64,000 nt of DNA from AC-37 sp036389295 (GCA_036389295.1 DASVQB010000051.1:41575-105574); one strand, 5' to 3'; positions 33,695-43,202 are shown, counted from the stretch's first letter. A program made the numbers and translations. Notes: a model not told the origin generated them from the sequence alone.

Positions 33695-34873
33695 ATGAGA
33701 AGGCGGTTCTGGGTCTACATAACCCTCGCCCTCGCGGCGTACTTCGTGCTGCCCCTGCCCGGGCTCTCGAAGGCTCCCCTCGGGGAGCGGATCCAGGACG
33801 CGCGCCAGCGCGTCGAGCGCAAGCGCGAGAAGGAGGGGGTCCTGTCCACCGAGATCTCGCGCTACGGCACGCGGATCCGCAGCCTCCAGGGCGACATCCG
33901 CTCCACGGCCCGGCGTCAGGCTCGCCTCGAGACCGAGGTGAACGAGAAGCGCGCCGAGCTCCAGGGGATCCGCGACCGCCTCGAGCGCGCCCGCAGCCGG
34001 CTCGCCGCCCTGCGCGAGCGGCTGGTCCAGTCGCAGCGGATCCTGGCCGAGCGGCTCGTCGCCATCTACAAGGACGGCGACCCGGACGTGCTGAGCGTGA
34101 TCCTCGACTCCACGAGCTTCGGCGACTTCCTCGACCGCACCGAGTACCTGTCGCGGATCGCCGACCAGGACCACAAGGTCATCACGCGCGTGAGGACGGT
34201 GAAGGCCGAGGTGACCGACCTGACCGAGCGGCTCGGCGTGCTCGAGGGCCAGGCGGAGACGGCGCGGAACGCGATCCTCTCGAAGCGCAACGAGGTCGCG
34301 GCGGTGAAGAACCGAATCGTCGGCCGCCGCGACGAGCTCGCGAGCGCGCGCGACGGCCGCGCGTCGATCCTCGCCCGGGTCCGCACGAGCCGCCACCACG
34401 CCGAGGAGGACCTGGCGTCGCTCGAGCGGATCCAGGCCCGGGTGACCGCGCAGGTCCGCAGCGCGCAGGGGATCGCCACGCCGAGCGCCGGCCCGATCCG
34501 CCGCGGGTCGGGCCGGTTCATCTGGCCCGTGAACGGGCCGGTGGTCTCGCCGTTCGGGATGCGATGGGGCCGGCTCCACGCGGGCGTCGACATCGCCTCG
34601 CCGACCGGGACGCCGATCCGCGCGGCGGCCTCCGGTCGCGTGATCCTCATGGGGCCGACCGGCGGCTACGGCAACTACACCTGCGTCGGCCACGGCGGCG
34701 CGATCTCCACGTGCTACGCGCACCAGTCGCGCTACGGCACGTCGCAGGGCGCGAGCGTCAGCCAGGGCCAGGTGATCGGCTACGTGGGGTGCACGGGCCA
34801 CTGCTTCGGGCCGCACCTCCACTTCGAGGTCCGCATCAACGGCTCGCCGGTCGACCCGCTCGGCTACCTGTAG
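33695..34873 (+). CDS. M23 peptidoglycan endopeptidase with coiled coil
   Basis: 392 residues. Signal anchor at the N-terminus (FWVYITLALAAYFVLPLPG), a long coiled coil (residues 30-270), then a LytM/M23 domain from about 278 (FIWPVNGPVVSPFGMRWGRL). Zinc ligands are seen in HAGVDIA, and HLHFE near the C-terminus. The architecture is that of EnvC/NlpD-type hydrolases that cut peptide cross-links and act in division or wall growth. All catalytic residues are present, so it should be active. Confidence 0.88.
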   Translation: MRRRFWVYITLALAAYFVLPLPGLSKAPLGERIQDARQRVERKREKEGVLSTEISRYGTRIRSLQGDIRSTARRQARLETEVNEKRAELQGIRDRLERARSRLAALRERLVQSQRILAERLVAIYKDGDPDVLSVILDSTSFGDFLDRTEYLSRIADQDHKVITRVRTVKAEVTDLTERLGVLEGQAETARNAILSKRNEVAAVKNRIVGRRDELASARDGRASILARVRTSRHHAEEDLASLERIQARVTAQVRSAQGIATPSAGPIRRGSGRFIWPVNGPVVSPFGMRWGRLHAGVDIASPTGTPIRAAASGRVILMGPTGGYGNYTCVGHGGAISTCYAHQSRYGTSQGASVSQGQVIGYVGCTGHCFGPHLHFEVRINGSPVDPLGYL

Positions 34874-34930
34874 CCGGCGGCGCCCGTCCAGGGCCGCCGC
34901 GCGCGCGGCGGCGCGGCTAGCCTGCCCGGC

Positions 34931-35680
34931 GTGCAGCCGGAGATCCACGTCGGCCCGCTCGAGCTGAAGACGTTCGGGATCTGCTTCGCGTTCGGCTTCC
35001 TCGCGGCGGGCGCGCTCGCGGCGCGGCGGCTCCGCGAGCTCGACCTGCCCGTCGACTGGGCTTACGAGATCGTGTTCGCCGCGCTGGCCGGCGGGTTCGT
35101 CGGGGCGCGCGTCGACTACGTCCTCGAGAACTGGGACAGCTCGTCGGACGACCTGCTCGGCGCCGCGTTCTCCGGGTCGGGGCTGGTCTGGCTCGGGGGC
35201 GTCGTCGGCGGCGCGATCGCGGTGGTCGCGTGGGCGTGGTGGCGCGGCTTCCCCGGCCTCGCCCTGCTCGACTTCACGGCGCCGCTCCTGGCGCTCGGCT
35301 ATGCGATCGGGCGGATCGGCTGCCAGCTCTCGGGCGACGGGGACTACGGCGACGCGTCGGACCTGCCGTGGGCGATGGCCTACCCGGACGGGACCGAGCC
35401 GATCGACACGCCGGTCCACCCGACCCCGGTCTACGAGACGATCGCGATGGGCCTCGCCGCGCTCGTCCTCTGGCGCCTCCGCGACCGCCTCCGGCCGGGG
35501 CACGCGTTCGCGCTCTGGCTCGTGCTGGCGGGCCTCGAGCGGCTGCTGGTCGAGCTCGTGCGGCGAAACGACGGGGTCGTGGCGGGGCTCACCCTGCCGC
35601 AGCTCGCGAGCCTGGGGATGCTCGCGGTCGGCGCCGCCTGGCTCGCGCGGTCGCGCGGGCCCGCGCCCCGCGAGGCCTGA
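34931..35680 (+). CDS. lgt: Prolipoprotein diacylglyceryl transferase
   Basis: 249 residues with seven membrane spans. The signature GRIGCQLSGDGDYG and the HPTPVYE segment identify Lgt, which transfers diacylglyceryl from phosphatidylglycerol to the lipobox Cys. A TAGCCT box ends seven bases before GTG 34931, so the message may be leaderless. Substrates in this window would include the lipoproteins at 27050, 40961 and 44856. Confidence 0.92.
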   Translation: MQPEIHVGPLELKTFGICFAFGFLAAGALAARRLRELDLPVDWAYEIVFAALAGGFVGARVDYVLENWDSSSDDLLGAAFSGSGLVWLGGVVGGAIAVVAWAWWRGFPGLALLDFTAPLLALGYAIGRIGCQLSGDGDYGDASDLPWAMAYPDGTEPIDTPVHPTPVYETIAMGLAALVLWRLRDRLRPGHAFALWLVLAGLERLLVELVRRNDGVVAGLTLPQLASLGMLAVGAAWLARSRGPAPREA

Positions 35681-35834
35681 GGCGCGGCGCCGGCCCGGGC
35701 CCGGGCGCGCGCGGGTTCGGCCCGGGCCCCGGGCGCGCCGGCCCGGCCCGGCTCGGCGGCCCCGCGCGACGTCCGTCGATTCCCTCGCGGCCGGGCTAAA
35801 GGATCTCGCGCGCGTGCCGATAGAGAGCAGTGGC
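35681..35834. other. GC-rich structured intergenic region
   Basis: The 154 bases between lgt and the next gene are packed with GGCCCGGGCCC-type self-complementary runs (about 35690-35760) followed by a less extreme promoter-like stretch. No gene is seen. The dyads may terminate lgt transcription. Confidence 0.4.
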
Positions 35835-36464
35835 ATGGGTGCGCACTCGAACAGGAACCTCCTCTCAGGGCTGCTCGTCGCGGCGGCCCTCGCCTTCATC
35901 CTCGTGGTCGGGCTGGCCGCTGCACCGCGCGCGTTCGAGTTCCGCACGAAGCCGGAGTCGTCGCGCCGGCAGACGACCCAGCGGGTCGTGAACGTGCCCG
36001 CCCCGACGCGGGACGTCGTGCACGTCGCCGGCGTCAGCCGGAGCTCGGACGAGACCGCCGCCCGTCTCGGGCGGACGGCTCCGAGGCCGCAGCGCGGCGA
36101 CCGCGCCGGACGCGCCCGCACGGGCCGCGGCGACCGGTCCGGCTCGCCCCGCGGCCGCTCGCACGACCGAGGCGGCTCGCGCGTCGACGCCCCCGAGGGC
36201 CCGGGCAGCGGCGCCCCGCCGTCGCAGCCCTCGCCGCCGCCGACGGTCGAGGCTCCGCAGCAGGCCCCCGCGCCGTCCGACGAGGGCGCCGCGAGCGGCG
36301 GGCTGGAGGACGGCGTCGTGCGGCTGGCCGAGACGGTCCTGCCGCGCCGCGGCAGCGGGTTGCGCGACGGGGTCGAGGGCCCCGACGCCGCGGACGAGCC
36401 GTCCGTGGCGTCGGACGCGCACGCCCGCCGCAGCCGTCGCGCGGCGAATTCGCCCGATCCCTGA
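35835..36464 (+). CDS. Single-span membrane protein, low-complexity extracellular part
   Basis: 209 residues from ATG 35835. One membrane segment (LSGLLVAAALAFILVVGLAA) follows a short basic start; the rest is an Arg/Pro/Ser/Gly-rich disordered region (RGDRAGRARTGRGDRSGSP). No domain is recognised. The next gene has the same plan, so the pair may be functionally linked. Confidence 0.55.
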   Translation: MGAHSNRNLLSGLLVAAALAFILVVGLAAAPRAFEFRTKPESSRRQTTQRVVNVPAPTRDVVHVAGVSRSSDETAARLGRTAPRPQRGDRAGRARTGRGDRSGSPRGRSHDRGGSRVDAPEGPGSGAPPSQPSPPPTVEAPQQAPAPSDEGAASGGLEDGVVRLAETVLPRRGSGLRDGVEGPDAADEPSVASDAHARRSRRAANSPDP

Positions 36465-36514
36465 TAGAGGCGGGCCATTTCGGGGAATAAGCGACTCAGC
36501 TACCCCGCGCGACC

Positions 36515-37171
36515 TTGAAGGTCAACTCCATCATCATCAGGTGCTTCGGCACCACAGGAGTGCTCCTCCTGCTCTCCCTCGTGATGCTCGCGATCGTGAG
36601 TGCGATCGTGGCGTTCGACCAGTGGCCGAAGGGCGCGGGGCTCAGCTCGGTGGAGCGCGTGGCCGTGGACCGGTCGGAGGCACGCGGCGTGGACACTGTC
36701 CTGGTGCGCGTACGGCGACGGGCCCCCGTGGTGCGGGGGGTCTTCCTCGTCCGCGCGCCGCAGTCCTCGTTCGCGACCGCCCGGGGCACGGCGGGCGCGC
36801 TCCCGGTCGCCGGTGGAGCGCGCGGCGGCCGGTCCGGCGGCGGCGGCTTGGGGCTGTTCGGCCCGCCGCCGCCGCCGGTTCCGAACCGTCCGCCCGGCGA
36901 GGGCGGCACCCCGCCCGGCCACCCCGTCGGCCCGACCGAGAACGGCGCGCCCGAGCCCGACAACGCGATCCGGCGTGCCGCCTGCGGCGCGCGCGAGGTC
37001 GTGGCGGCGGCGAGCCCCGACGCCGGCGGCGCGCTCCCCGCGTGCCAGTCCGGCCGCCGTCGCGGCGACGGCTCGCTGGCGCGGACGATCGACTCGCTGC
37101 CGCTCCCGGCCGACGTCTCGGTGGGCGTCGGCACCGCCGGCCTCGACCTGCAGGTCGACCTCAGCCGCTGA
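36515..37171 (+). CDS. Single-span membrane protein, Gly/Pro-rich
   Basis: 218 residues from TTG 36515. A hydrophobic segment (GVLLLLSLVMLAIVSAIVAF) is followed by a Gly/Pro-rich linker (GGGGLGLFGPPPPPVPNRPP) and a C-terminal region with two cysteines. Same architecture as the preceding gene but no sequence similarity. Its 3' end overlaps the convergent hydrolase gene by 11 bases. Function unknown. Confidence 0.55.
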   Translation: MKVNSIIIRCFGTTGVLLLLSLVMLAIVSAIVAFDQWPKGAGLSSVERVAVDRSEARGVDTVLVRVRRRAPVVRGVFLVRAPQSSFATARGTAGALPVAGGARGGRSGGGGLGLFGPPPPPVPNRPPGEGGTPPGHPVGPTENGAPEPDNAIRRAACGAREVVAAASPDAGGALPACQSGRRRGDGSLARTIDSLPLPADVSVGVGTAGLDLQVDLSR

Positions 37172-37877
37172 CCGAGCGGTCCGCGCCGACCGACCGCTCC
37201 ACGAACTTCAGCGAGACGGCCTGCAGCTCGCCGTCGTGCTGGATCGACCGGTGGTGCCCGCCGGGCATGACCAGCAGCCGCTTCGGCTCGCCGGCGGCCT
37301 CGAACAGCTCCTGGGAGATCGTGTAGGGGATCTGCTCGTCGGCCTGCGCGTGCAGGAGCAGGAGCGCGGTCCGCGGGGCCAGCGAGGCGACCGCCCGCTT
37401 CAGGTCGAGGCCCTCGAGCCACGGCTCGAGCCGCTCGCGGTCGGCCTCGAACTCGAACCGGTCCGACCGCAGCCCGCGCAGCAGGAAGTCCTCGGGCGCC
37501 GGGCAGATCGCGACGACCGCGTCCACGTCGCCGTCCGCCGCGGCGGCCTGGATCGCCATGAAGCCGCCCATGCTCGACCCGCGCAGCGCGAGCCGGGGCG
37601 CGCGCTCGCGCATCAGGGCGCACATGGCGAGCACGTCGTCGATCGCGCCCGGCCCGAACGCGCCCTCCGACCGGCCGTGGCCGCGCGCGTCGAACGCGAC
37701 CGCCGCCATGTCGTGCGCGACCGCCGCGCGCGCGAAGTCGAAGTGGCTCTCCTTCGCCGAGCCGGCGCCGTGGTGGACGACGATCCCCGCGGTCGGCTCG
37801 CCGCGCGGCGCGAACAGCGCGTAGGCCAGCCCGTCGCGGGTCCCGATCTCGGGAGGCTGGGGGAGGGGGTGCTTCAT
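37161..37877 (-). CDS. Alpha/beta hydrolase
   Basis: 238 residues from ATG 37877. The oxyanion loop VVHHGAGSAKE, the nucleophile elbow LRGSSMGGF (Ser), the acid region LLHAQADEQIP and the final His in PGGHHRS outline a complete catalytic triad of the dienelactone-hydrolase/peptidase S9-like group. Substrate unknown. It is divergent from hom with only 13 bases between the start codons; the -10 boxes of the two genes overlap (CATAAT on this strand, TACTCT on the other). Confidence 0.8.
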   Translation of the reverse strand: MKHPLPQPPEIGTRDGLAYALFAPRGEPTAGIVVHHGAGSAKESHFDFARAAVAHDMAAVAFDARGHGRSEGAFGPGAIDDVLAMCALMRERAPRLALRGSSMGGFMAIQAAAADGDVDAVVAICPAPEDFLLRGLRSDRFEFEADRERLEPWLEGLDLKRAVASLAPRTALLLLHAQADEQIPYTISQELFEAAGEPKRLLVMPGGHHRSIQHDGELQAVSLKFVERSVGADRSVSG

Positions 37878-37890
37878 ACTCTCGCCGATT

Positions 37891-39111
37891 ATGGCCTCGA
37901 CCTTCAGGGTGGGGCTGCTGGGCCACGGCACGGTCGGGTCCGCGTTCCGCGAGCTGATCGAGGAGCGGGCTGACGCGATCGAGGCGGCCGTCGGCCTGCG
38001 GCCCGAGATCACCGGCGTGCTGACGCGCTCCCGGGGCGACTTCGACGACATCGTCGAGCGCAGCGACCTGGTCGTCGAGCTGATCGGCGGCGTCGAGCCC
38101 GCGCGCGACTACCTGCTGCGCGCGATGGCGGCCGGGCGGCACGTCGTCACCGCGAACAAGGCCGTCCTCTCGCAGCACGGCGAGGAGCTCTACGACGCCG
38201 CCCGCGCCGCCGGCGTCCAGCTCCGGTTCGAGGCGGCCGTGGGCGGCGTGGTCCCCGTGATCCGCGTCATCCACGAGACGCTCGCCGCGGCGCACGTCGA
38301 GCGGGTCCACGGGATCGTGAACGGCACCACGAACTTCATCCTCACCGAGATGTCGCGGACCGGGGCGTCGTACGCGGAGGCGCTGGCCGAGGCGCAGCGG
38401 CTCGGGTACGCGGAGGCCGACCCGACCGAGGACGTCAGCGGCCGCGACGCCGCGGCGAAGATGGCGATCATCGCGCGGCTCGCGTTCGGCGCGCCGGTTC
38501 GGCTCGACCAGGTGCCCTACGAGGGCATCGAGCGGATCACGAGCGACGACATCGCCTACGCGCAGGAGCTCGGGCTGTCGCTCAAGCTGCTCGGCAGCGT
38601 CGAGCGGCTCGACGGCGGGATCGCGGTGCGCGTGTACCCGGCGTTCCTCTACGGCGAGCACCCGCTCGCCGCGGTGAACGGCTCGTTCAACGCCGTGACG
38701 ATCGAGTCGCCCGCGATCACGGAGATCACGCTGTCGGGGCCGGGGGCGGGCGGGTCCCAGACCGCCTCGGCCGTGCTCGGCGACGTGGTCTCGGCCATGA
38801 TCCCGCCGCCGACCCTGCCAGCGCCGGCCGTCGAGCTGCCGCTGGTCGAGGACGTCGAGTCGGCGTTCTACCTGCACCTCGAGGTGGCGGACCGGCCCGG
38901 CGTGCTCGCCCAGATCGCCGAGCGGCTCGGGCTCCAGGGCGTGTCGGTCAAGTCGGTCGTCCAGAAGGGGCTCGGCGACGACGCCCGGCTCGAGATGGTC
39001 GTCCACCCGGTCCTCGAGTCGAAGTTCGAGGCGGCGGTCGGCCTGATCGCCGGGCTCGACTTCCTGCGCTCGCCGCCGCGGGTGATCCGGGTGATCGAGG
39101 AGGTCTTCTGA
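37891..39111 (+). CDS. hom: Homoserine dehydrogenase
   Basis: 406 residues. Rossmann motif GLLGHGTVGSAF, the VVTANKAVLSQHG segment, the catalytic region VNGTTNFIL - GYAEADPTEDVSGRDAAAK and a C-terminal ACT domain (YLHLEVADRPGVLAQIAERL) are all present. It reduces aspartate semialdehyde to homoserine at the branch to threonine and methionine; the ACT domain should give threonine feedback. First gene of hom-thrC-thrB. A TACTCT box lies eight bases before ATG 37891 and no ribosome-binding site is seen, so it may be leaderless. Confidence 0.93.
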   Translation: MASTFRVGLLGHGTVGSAFRELIEERADAIEAAVGLRPEITGVLTRSRGDFDDIVERSDLVVELIGGVEPARDYLLRAMAAGRHVVTANKAVLSQHGEELYDAARAAGVQLRFEAAVGGVVPVIRVIHETLAAAHVERVHGIVNGTTNFILTEMSRTGASYAEALAEAQRLGYAEADPTEDVSGRDAAAKMAIIARLAFGAPVRLDQVPYEGIERITSDDIAYAQELGLSLKLLGSVERLDGGIAVRVYPAFLYGEHPLAAVNGSFNAVTIESPAITEITLSGPGAGGSQTASAVLGDVVSAMIPPPTLPAPAVELPLVEDVESAFYLHLEVADRPGVLAQIAERLGLQGVSVKSVVQKGLGDDARLEMVVHPVLESKFEAAVGLIAGLDFLRSPPRVIRVIEEVF

Positions 39112-40103
39112 GGCTCTGGGACTACCGCGACCGGCTGCCCGTCGAGCCGCTCGTGACGCTGGACGAGGGCGGGACGCCGCTGATCCCCGCCCCGGAGCTG
39201 TCGCGGCGCACGGGGGCCGACGTGTGGCTCAAGCTGGAGGGCGCGAACCCGACCGGCTCGTTCAAGGACCGCGGGATGACCGTGGCGGTCTCGGCCGCGG
39301 TCGGGGAGGGGGCCGAGGCGGTGGTGTGCGCCTCGACCGGCAACACCGCGGCGAGCGCCGCCGCGTACGCGGCGCGGGCCGGCCTGCGGGGGGCCGTGAT
39401 CGTGCCCGAGGGGAAGATCGCGACGGGCAAGCTGGCCCAGGCGCTGATGCACGGCGCGCGGGTGGTGGCGCTGCGCGGGAACTTCGACGAGGCCCTGCGG
39501 CTGGTCCGGGAGCTGGCCGACCGCAACCCGATCGCGCTCGTCAACTCGGTTAACCCGTACCGGATCGAGGGGCAGAAGACCGGCGCCTTCGAGGTCTGCG
39601 ACCAGCTCGGCGAGGCGCCCGACGTGCTCTGCATCCCGGTCGGGAACGCGGGCAACGTGACGGCGTGGTGGAAGGGGTTCGTCGAGTACGGGGTGCGGCC
39701 CGCCCTGCACGGCTACCAGGCGGAGGGGGCCGCCCCGCTCGTGAGCGGCGCGCCGGTCGCGAGCCCCGAGACCGTGGCGTCCGCGATCCGGATCGGCAAC
39801 CCGGCGCGGTGGGAGGACGCGATGGACGCGTTCACCTCGTCGCGCGGGGAGGTCCGGGCCGTGTCCGACGCGGAGATCCTCGACGCCTACTCGCTGCTCG
39901 GCGAGCGCGAGGGGGTGTTCTGCGAGCCGGCCTCGGCCGCCTCCGTCGCCGGGCTCCTCCGGTACGGGGCGTCCGGGCGGGTGGTCTGCGTGCTGACCGG
40001 GCACGGGCTGAAGGACCCCACGACCGCGCTCGCCCAGGCCGCGCCGGTGGTGCCGTGCGAGCCGCGGATCGAGGAGGTCGAGCGGGCGGTGCTCCCGTCG
40101 TGA
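39108..40103 (+). CDS. thrC: Threonine synthase, probable CTG start
   Basis: 331 residues when started at CTG 39108. The PLP lysine motif NPTGSFKDRGM, the VVCASTGNTAASAAAYA segment and the CIPVGNAGNVTAWW phosphate-binding loop identify fold-II threonine synthase. Codons upstream of the first conventional start (GTG 39153) encode LWDYRDRLPVEPL, typical for the family, and the frame has no ATG, GTG or TTG before them. CTG 39108 overlaps the hom stop as CTGA and has GAGGAGGT four to five bases upstream. It converts phosphohomoserine to threonine. Start by inference. Confidence 0.9.
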   Translation: MRLWDYRDRLPVEPLVTLDEGGTPLIPAPELSRRTGADVWLKLEGANPTGSFKDRGMTVAVSAAVGEGAEAVVCASTGNTAASAAAYAARAGLRGAVIVPEGKIATGKLAQALMHGARVVALRGNFDEALRLVRELADRNPIALVNSVNPYRIEGQKTGAFEVCDQLGEAPDVLCIPVGNAGNVTAWWKGFVEYGVRPALHGYQAEGAAPLVSGAPVASPETVASAIRIGNPARWEDAMDAFTSSRGEVRAVSDAEILDAYSLLGEREGVFCEPASAASVAGLLRYGASGRVVCVLTGHGLKDPTTALAQAAPVVPCEPRIEEVERAVLPS

Positions 40104-40957
40104 GGCGGCGCCGGCGGGTGGTCGTGCCGGCCTCCTCGGCGAACCTCGGGCCGGGCTACGACGCGCTTGCCGCGGCCCTCGAGATCCACCTCGAGCTCGA
40201 GGTCGAGGAGATCGGCGGCGAGCTGTCGGTCCACGCCGACTCGCCCTCGGTCCCGCGCGACCGGTCGAACCTGTGCGTCCGCGCGTTCGAGCGGCTGCAC
40301 CCGGCCGACGGGCTGTCGTTCCGGATCCGGTCGGAGATCCCGGTCTCGGCCGGGCTCGGGTCGAGCGCGGCGGCGATCGTCGCCGGGCTGATGGCCGCCG
40401 ACCACATGTACGAGCTCGACGCCCCGGTGTTCGAGCTGGCCGCCGAGCTGGAGGGCCACCCGGACAACGTGGCGGCCGCGCTGCTGGGCGGGTTCGTGAT
40501 CGTCGCCGACGGGCGGCCCGAGCGGTTCGACCCCGCGGCCGGGATCGAGGGCGTGCTCGCCATCCCGGCCTCGCCGGTCGCGACCGCCGACGCCCGCGCG
40601 GCGCTGCCCGCCGAGGTGCCGATCGGCGACGCGGTCCACAACGTCTCGCACGCGGCGCTCTTGGTGCTGGGGCTCGCGCGCGGCCCCGACCTGTCGCTGG
40701 TCGGCCGGGCGCTCTCCGACCGGATCCACCAGCCGCGGCGCGAGCGCCTCTACCCGCGGTCGATGGAGCTGGTCCGGGCGGCGGGCGATGTGGGCGCGAT
40801 CGGGGCGACGGTCTCGGGAGCGGGCCCGGCGGTGCTGTTCTGGTGCCACTGGGAGCAGACCGGGACCGTGCTCGACAACGTCCGCCGCGCGGCCCCGGAC
40901 TGCGACGTCCGCCGCGCCCAGTTCACCCCCGGCGGGGCGGACGTGCAGGCGCTCTGA
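40100..40957 (+). CDS. thrB: Homoserine kinase
   Basis: 285 residues from GTG 40100, which overlaps the thrC stop (GTGA). PASSANLGPGYDALA at the N-terminus, VSAGLGSSAAAIVAGL (ATP loop of GHMP kinases) and the C-terminal GATVSGAGPAVLFWC segment identify ThrB. It phosphorylates homoserine for thrC. It completes the operon order hom-thrC-thrB usual in Actinobacteria. Confidence 0.93.
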   Translation: MRRRRRVVVPASSANLGPGYDALAAALEIHLELEVEEIGGELSVHADSPSVPRDRSNLCVRAFERLHPADGLSFRIRSEIPVSAGLGSSAAAIVAGLMAADHMYELDAPVFELAAELEGHPDNVAAALLGGFVIVADGRPERFDPAAGIEGVLAIPASPVATADARAALPAEVPIGDAVHNVSHAALLVLGLARGPDLSLVGRALSDRIHQPRRERLYPRSMELVRAAGDVGAIGATVSGAGPAVLFWCHWEQTGTVLDNVRRAAPDCDVRRAQFTPGGADVQAL

Positions 40958-40960
40958 CGT

Positions 40961-42214
40961 TCAACCCCGCGGTCCCCCGGTCTCGGGCTGAGGTCCGTGG
41001 GAGCCGGGTGGCCGTGGCTTCGGGATCAGCAGCGTGATGCCGGGACCGCCGAGCTTCATGCCCTGCTCCACGATGCGGTCCAGGTTGAGGCCGTCGAAGT
41101 GCACGAACGTGAAGGTCCCCAGGCACTGGTCGGCTCCCGGCATCGCACGCGGGTCGTCGCAGGGCGGGCCCCCCGGGTTGCCGAACCGGAAGTAGCTGAC
41201 GCTGCCGGTCGCGTGCGGGTCCACGCATGGGTCCTCGCCGGGCGCCGGCCTCGTGCGCGCCCTGCACACGGCCGCCCCCGCCTCTGCCGCGCGCTTGACG
41301 TCCGCATGCTTCACCTGGTCCTTGCAGTTGACCGCTTCGGGACCTTCCGGCAGCGGATCGGTGTGGGAGCGATCTGCGCAGCCCCTGAGTCGGTCGAGCA
41401 GGGACACGCATGTCGGTGAGCGCCAACCGCCGCGGTTGCACTCGTCGACGAGACGCGCCATCGACTGGCAGGTGTCCGCACCGGTGTCCCCCGACGGGCG
41501 CTGCAGTGGCCCGCGATGCGACGGCGGGACCCAGTGCGCCCGCGCCTCCTCCGTCCGGACTCGGTGCTCTTCGGCGACCTTCGTCCTCAGCTTTGCCGCC
41601 GCGAGCTCCAGGCGCGCCGCCTCTGCCTTGGCCTCGGCCGCCCTCGCCTCGGCCTCGGCGACCGCGACGGCGTCGCGCGCCGCTTTCGCCGCGTCCCTGG
41701 CGCGGCGATACTCCTTCTCCCGCTCCAGCTCCTTGTTGAACGCCGCGGTCGCGGCCTTGCGGGCCACCGTCGCGGCTTCGTTCAGGCCCTTCTCGCCGGG
41801 CGTCGGTGCGCCGGCTGCCTCCGCTCGAGGATCGCTCGAGGCGGCCTGGCAGGCGGGCGCGGCGACCTTCGGGTCGCCGGTGTCGATCGTCAGCCCCGTC
41901 CGCCCGCTTCCCGGTGCGGGCAGCCTGCCGTAGGAGCTGCGGCAGCTTCGCGTGGAGGCGGACAGCGGAAGCCCTTGAGCGTGCTGGTCGCGCACGCACG
42001 CCTCGAAGGTGCCGTCGGCGGCCAGCCGTCCGACGACCATGAAGGCGAAGCCCCCCTCGAGCGAGCGGAGCTCGGCCTCGCGGTCGGCCGTCGTGTCGTC
42101 GGCGTCGCCGGCGTCGTCGGCCGAGCACCCCGCGGCCGCGACGCAGGCGAATGCCAGGACGATCGCCAGCACCGCACCGAGCCGGCGTCCACCTGTCCGT
42201 CCCATCCTGCTCAT
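40961..42214 (-). CDS. Lipoprotein with central coiled coil, unknown
   Basis: 417 residues. Lipoprotein signal: GAVLAIVLAFACVAAAGC (Cys about 30). An alanine-rich coiled coil (residues 150-215: KEYRRARDAAKAARDAVAVA, EAEARAAEAKAEAARLELAA) is followed by a Cys-rich C-terminal part with about ten cysteines (NCKDQVKHADVKR, CDDPRAMPG). It converges on thrB with three bases between. Codon use has more AT-ending codons than its neighbours in places. Not recognised. Confidence 0.65.
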   Translation of the reverse strand: MSRMGRTGGRRLGAVLAIVLAFACVAAAGCSADDAGDADDTTADREAELRSLEGGFAFMVVGRLAADGTFEACVRDQHAQGLPLSASTRSCRSSYGRLPAPGSGRTGLTIDTGDPKVAAPACQAASSDPRAEAAGAPTPGEKGLNEAATVARKAATAAFNKELEREKEYRRARDAAKAARDAVAVAEAEARAAEAKAEAARLELAAAKLRTKVAEEHRVRTEEARAHWVPPSHRGPLQRPSGDTGADTCQSMARLVDECNRGGWRSPTCVSLLDRLRGCADRSHTDPLPEGPEAVNCKDQVKHADVKRAAEAGAAVCRARTRPAPGEDPCVDPHATGSVSYFRFGNPGGPPCDDPRAMPGADQCLGTFTFVHFDGLNLDRIVEQGMKLGGPGITLLIPKPRPPGSHGPQPETGGPRG

Positions 42215-42303
42215 CGCCTACTGCCGCGATCCGCTCAGAACATCGCGCCGGCCCAATTTCCCGCAGGCGGGCGCCGCCGTCAATCCCCGAAACGGGGCAG
42301 GGG

Positions 42304-43095
42304 CTACGCCGGGACGAGCTCGGCCCGCAGCTCCGCCACCCGGGCGCTCTCCTCGGCCATCCCGACCCGGTCCAGGACCTCGGCGGCCAGGGACAGGTAG
42401 TCGTCGCCCAGCTCCGGGCGGTAGTCGAGGATCGAGACGCCGCGCTCGGCGGACTCGGCGTAGCGGATCGACTGGCGGATCGGGCTGCCGAACACCTTCT
42501 CGCCGAAGCGCTCGCGGAGCTGGACCAGGGCCTCGCGCGAGTGGATGGTCCGGAGGTCGGCGATGTTCAGCACGACCCCGAGCCACTCGAGGTCCGGGTG
42601 CAGGTTCTCCTTCGCCAGCTCGATGATCTCGAGCGCCTGCTCGACGCCCTGGAGCGAGAAGTACTGGGCCTCGGTCGAGATCAGCGCGTAGTCGGCGGCG
42701 ACGACCGCGTTCACTGTCAGGAGGCCGAGCGCCGGCGGGCAGTCGATCAGTACCACGTCGTGGCGGCGGCCGACCTCGCGGAGCGCCCGCCGCAGCGTCA
42801 TCTCGCGGCCCATCTTGCCGCTCAGCACGAGCTCCGCCTCGGCCAGGCCGAGGTTGGCGGGGATGACGCCGCCGTGGACGGCGTCGGCCGCCTTGACGCG
42901 GCCGCCGAGGACATCGGCGATCGTGGGGTCGGCGTCGGCGGGGACGTCGAAGTAGTCGGACAGGTTCCCCTGCGGGTCGAGGTCGACGGCGAGGACGTCG
43001 AGCCCGACGCGGCCGAGCACGTCCGTGAGGGTCCGGACGGTCGTGGTCTTGCCCGTTCCGCCCTTCTGGGAGAGGACCGCGATCGTGATGGCCAT
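42304..43095 (-). CDS. ParA/Soj-family ATPase
   Basis: 263 residues. Deviant Walker A KGGTGKTTT, Walker B VVLIDCPPALGL and the switch region DLDPQGNLSDYF define a ParA ATPase. No parB or parS-like site is adjacent, so this is more likely an orphan ParA that positions another cargo than the chromosome partition protein; that is an inference. C-terminal region is helical. The next gene downstream on this strand is a lipoprotein, not ParB. Confidence 0.85.
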   Translation of the reverse strand: MAITIAVLSQKGGTGKTTTVRTLTDVLGRVGLDVLAVDLDPQGNLSDYFDVPADADPTIADVLGGRVKAADAVHGGVIPANLGLAEAELVLSGKMGREMTLRRALREVGRRHDVVLIDCPPALGLLTVNAVVAADYALISTEAQYFSLQGVEQALEIIELAKENLHPDLEWLGVVLNIADLRTIHSREALVQLRERFGEKVFGSPIRQSIRYAESAERGVSILDYRPELGDDYLSLAAEVLDRVGMAEESARVAELRAELVPA

Positions 43096-43202
43096 CGCAG
43101 CGCGACTATACGCCGCCGCGTCCGGGGCCGCGCGGAGGCCCGAAGGCGGCGTGCTGGCGGGCCCGACGTGCGGGCCCGCCCTCCCTCCCTCGAGCGATGC
43201 GA

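Noticed and set aside
42304..43095. Chromosome partition parA of a parAB locus
   Set aside because: No parB or parS-like sites adjacent; treated as an orphan ParA-family ATPase.
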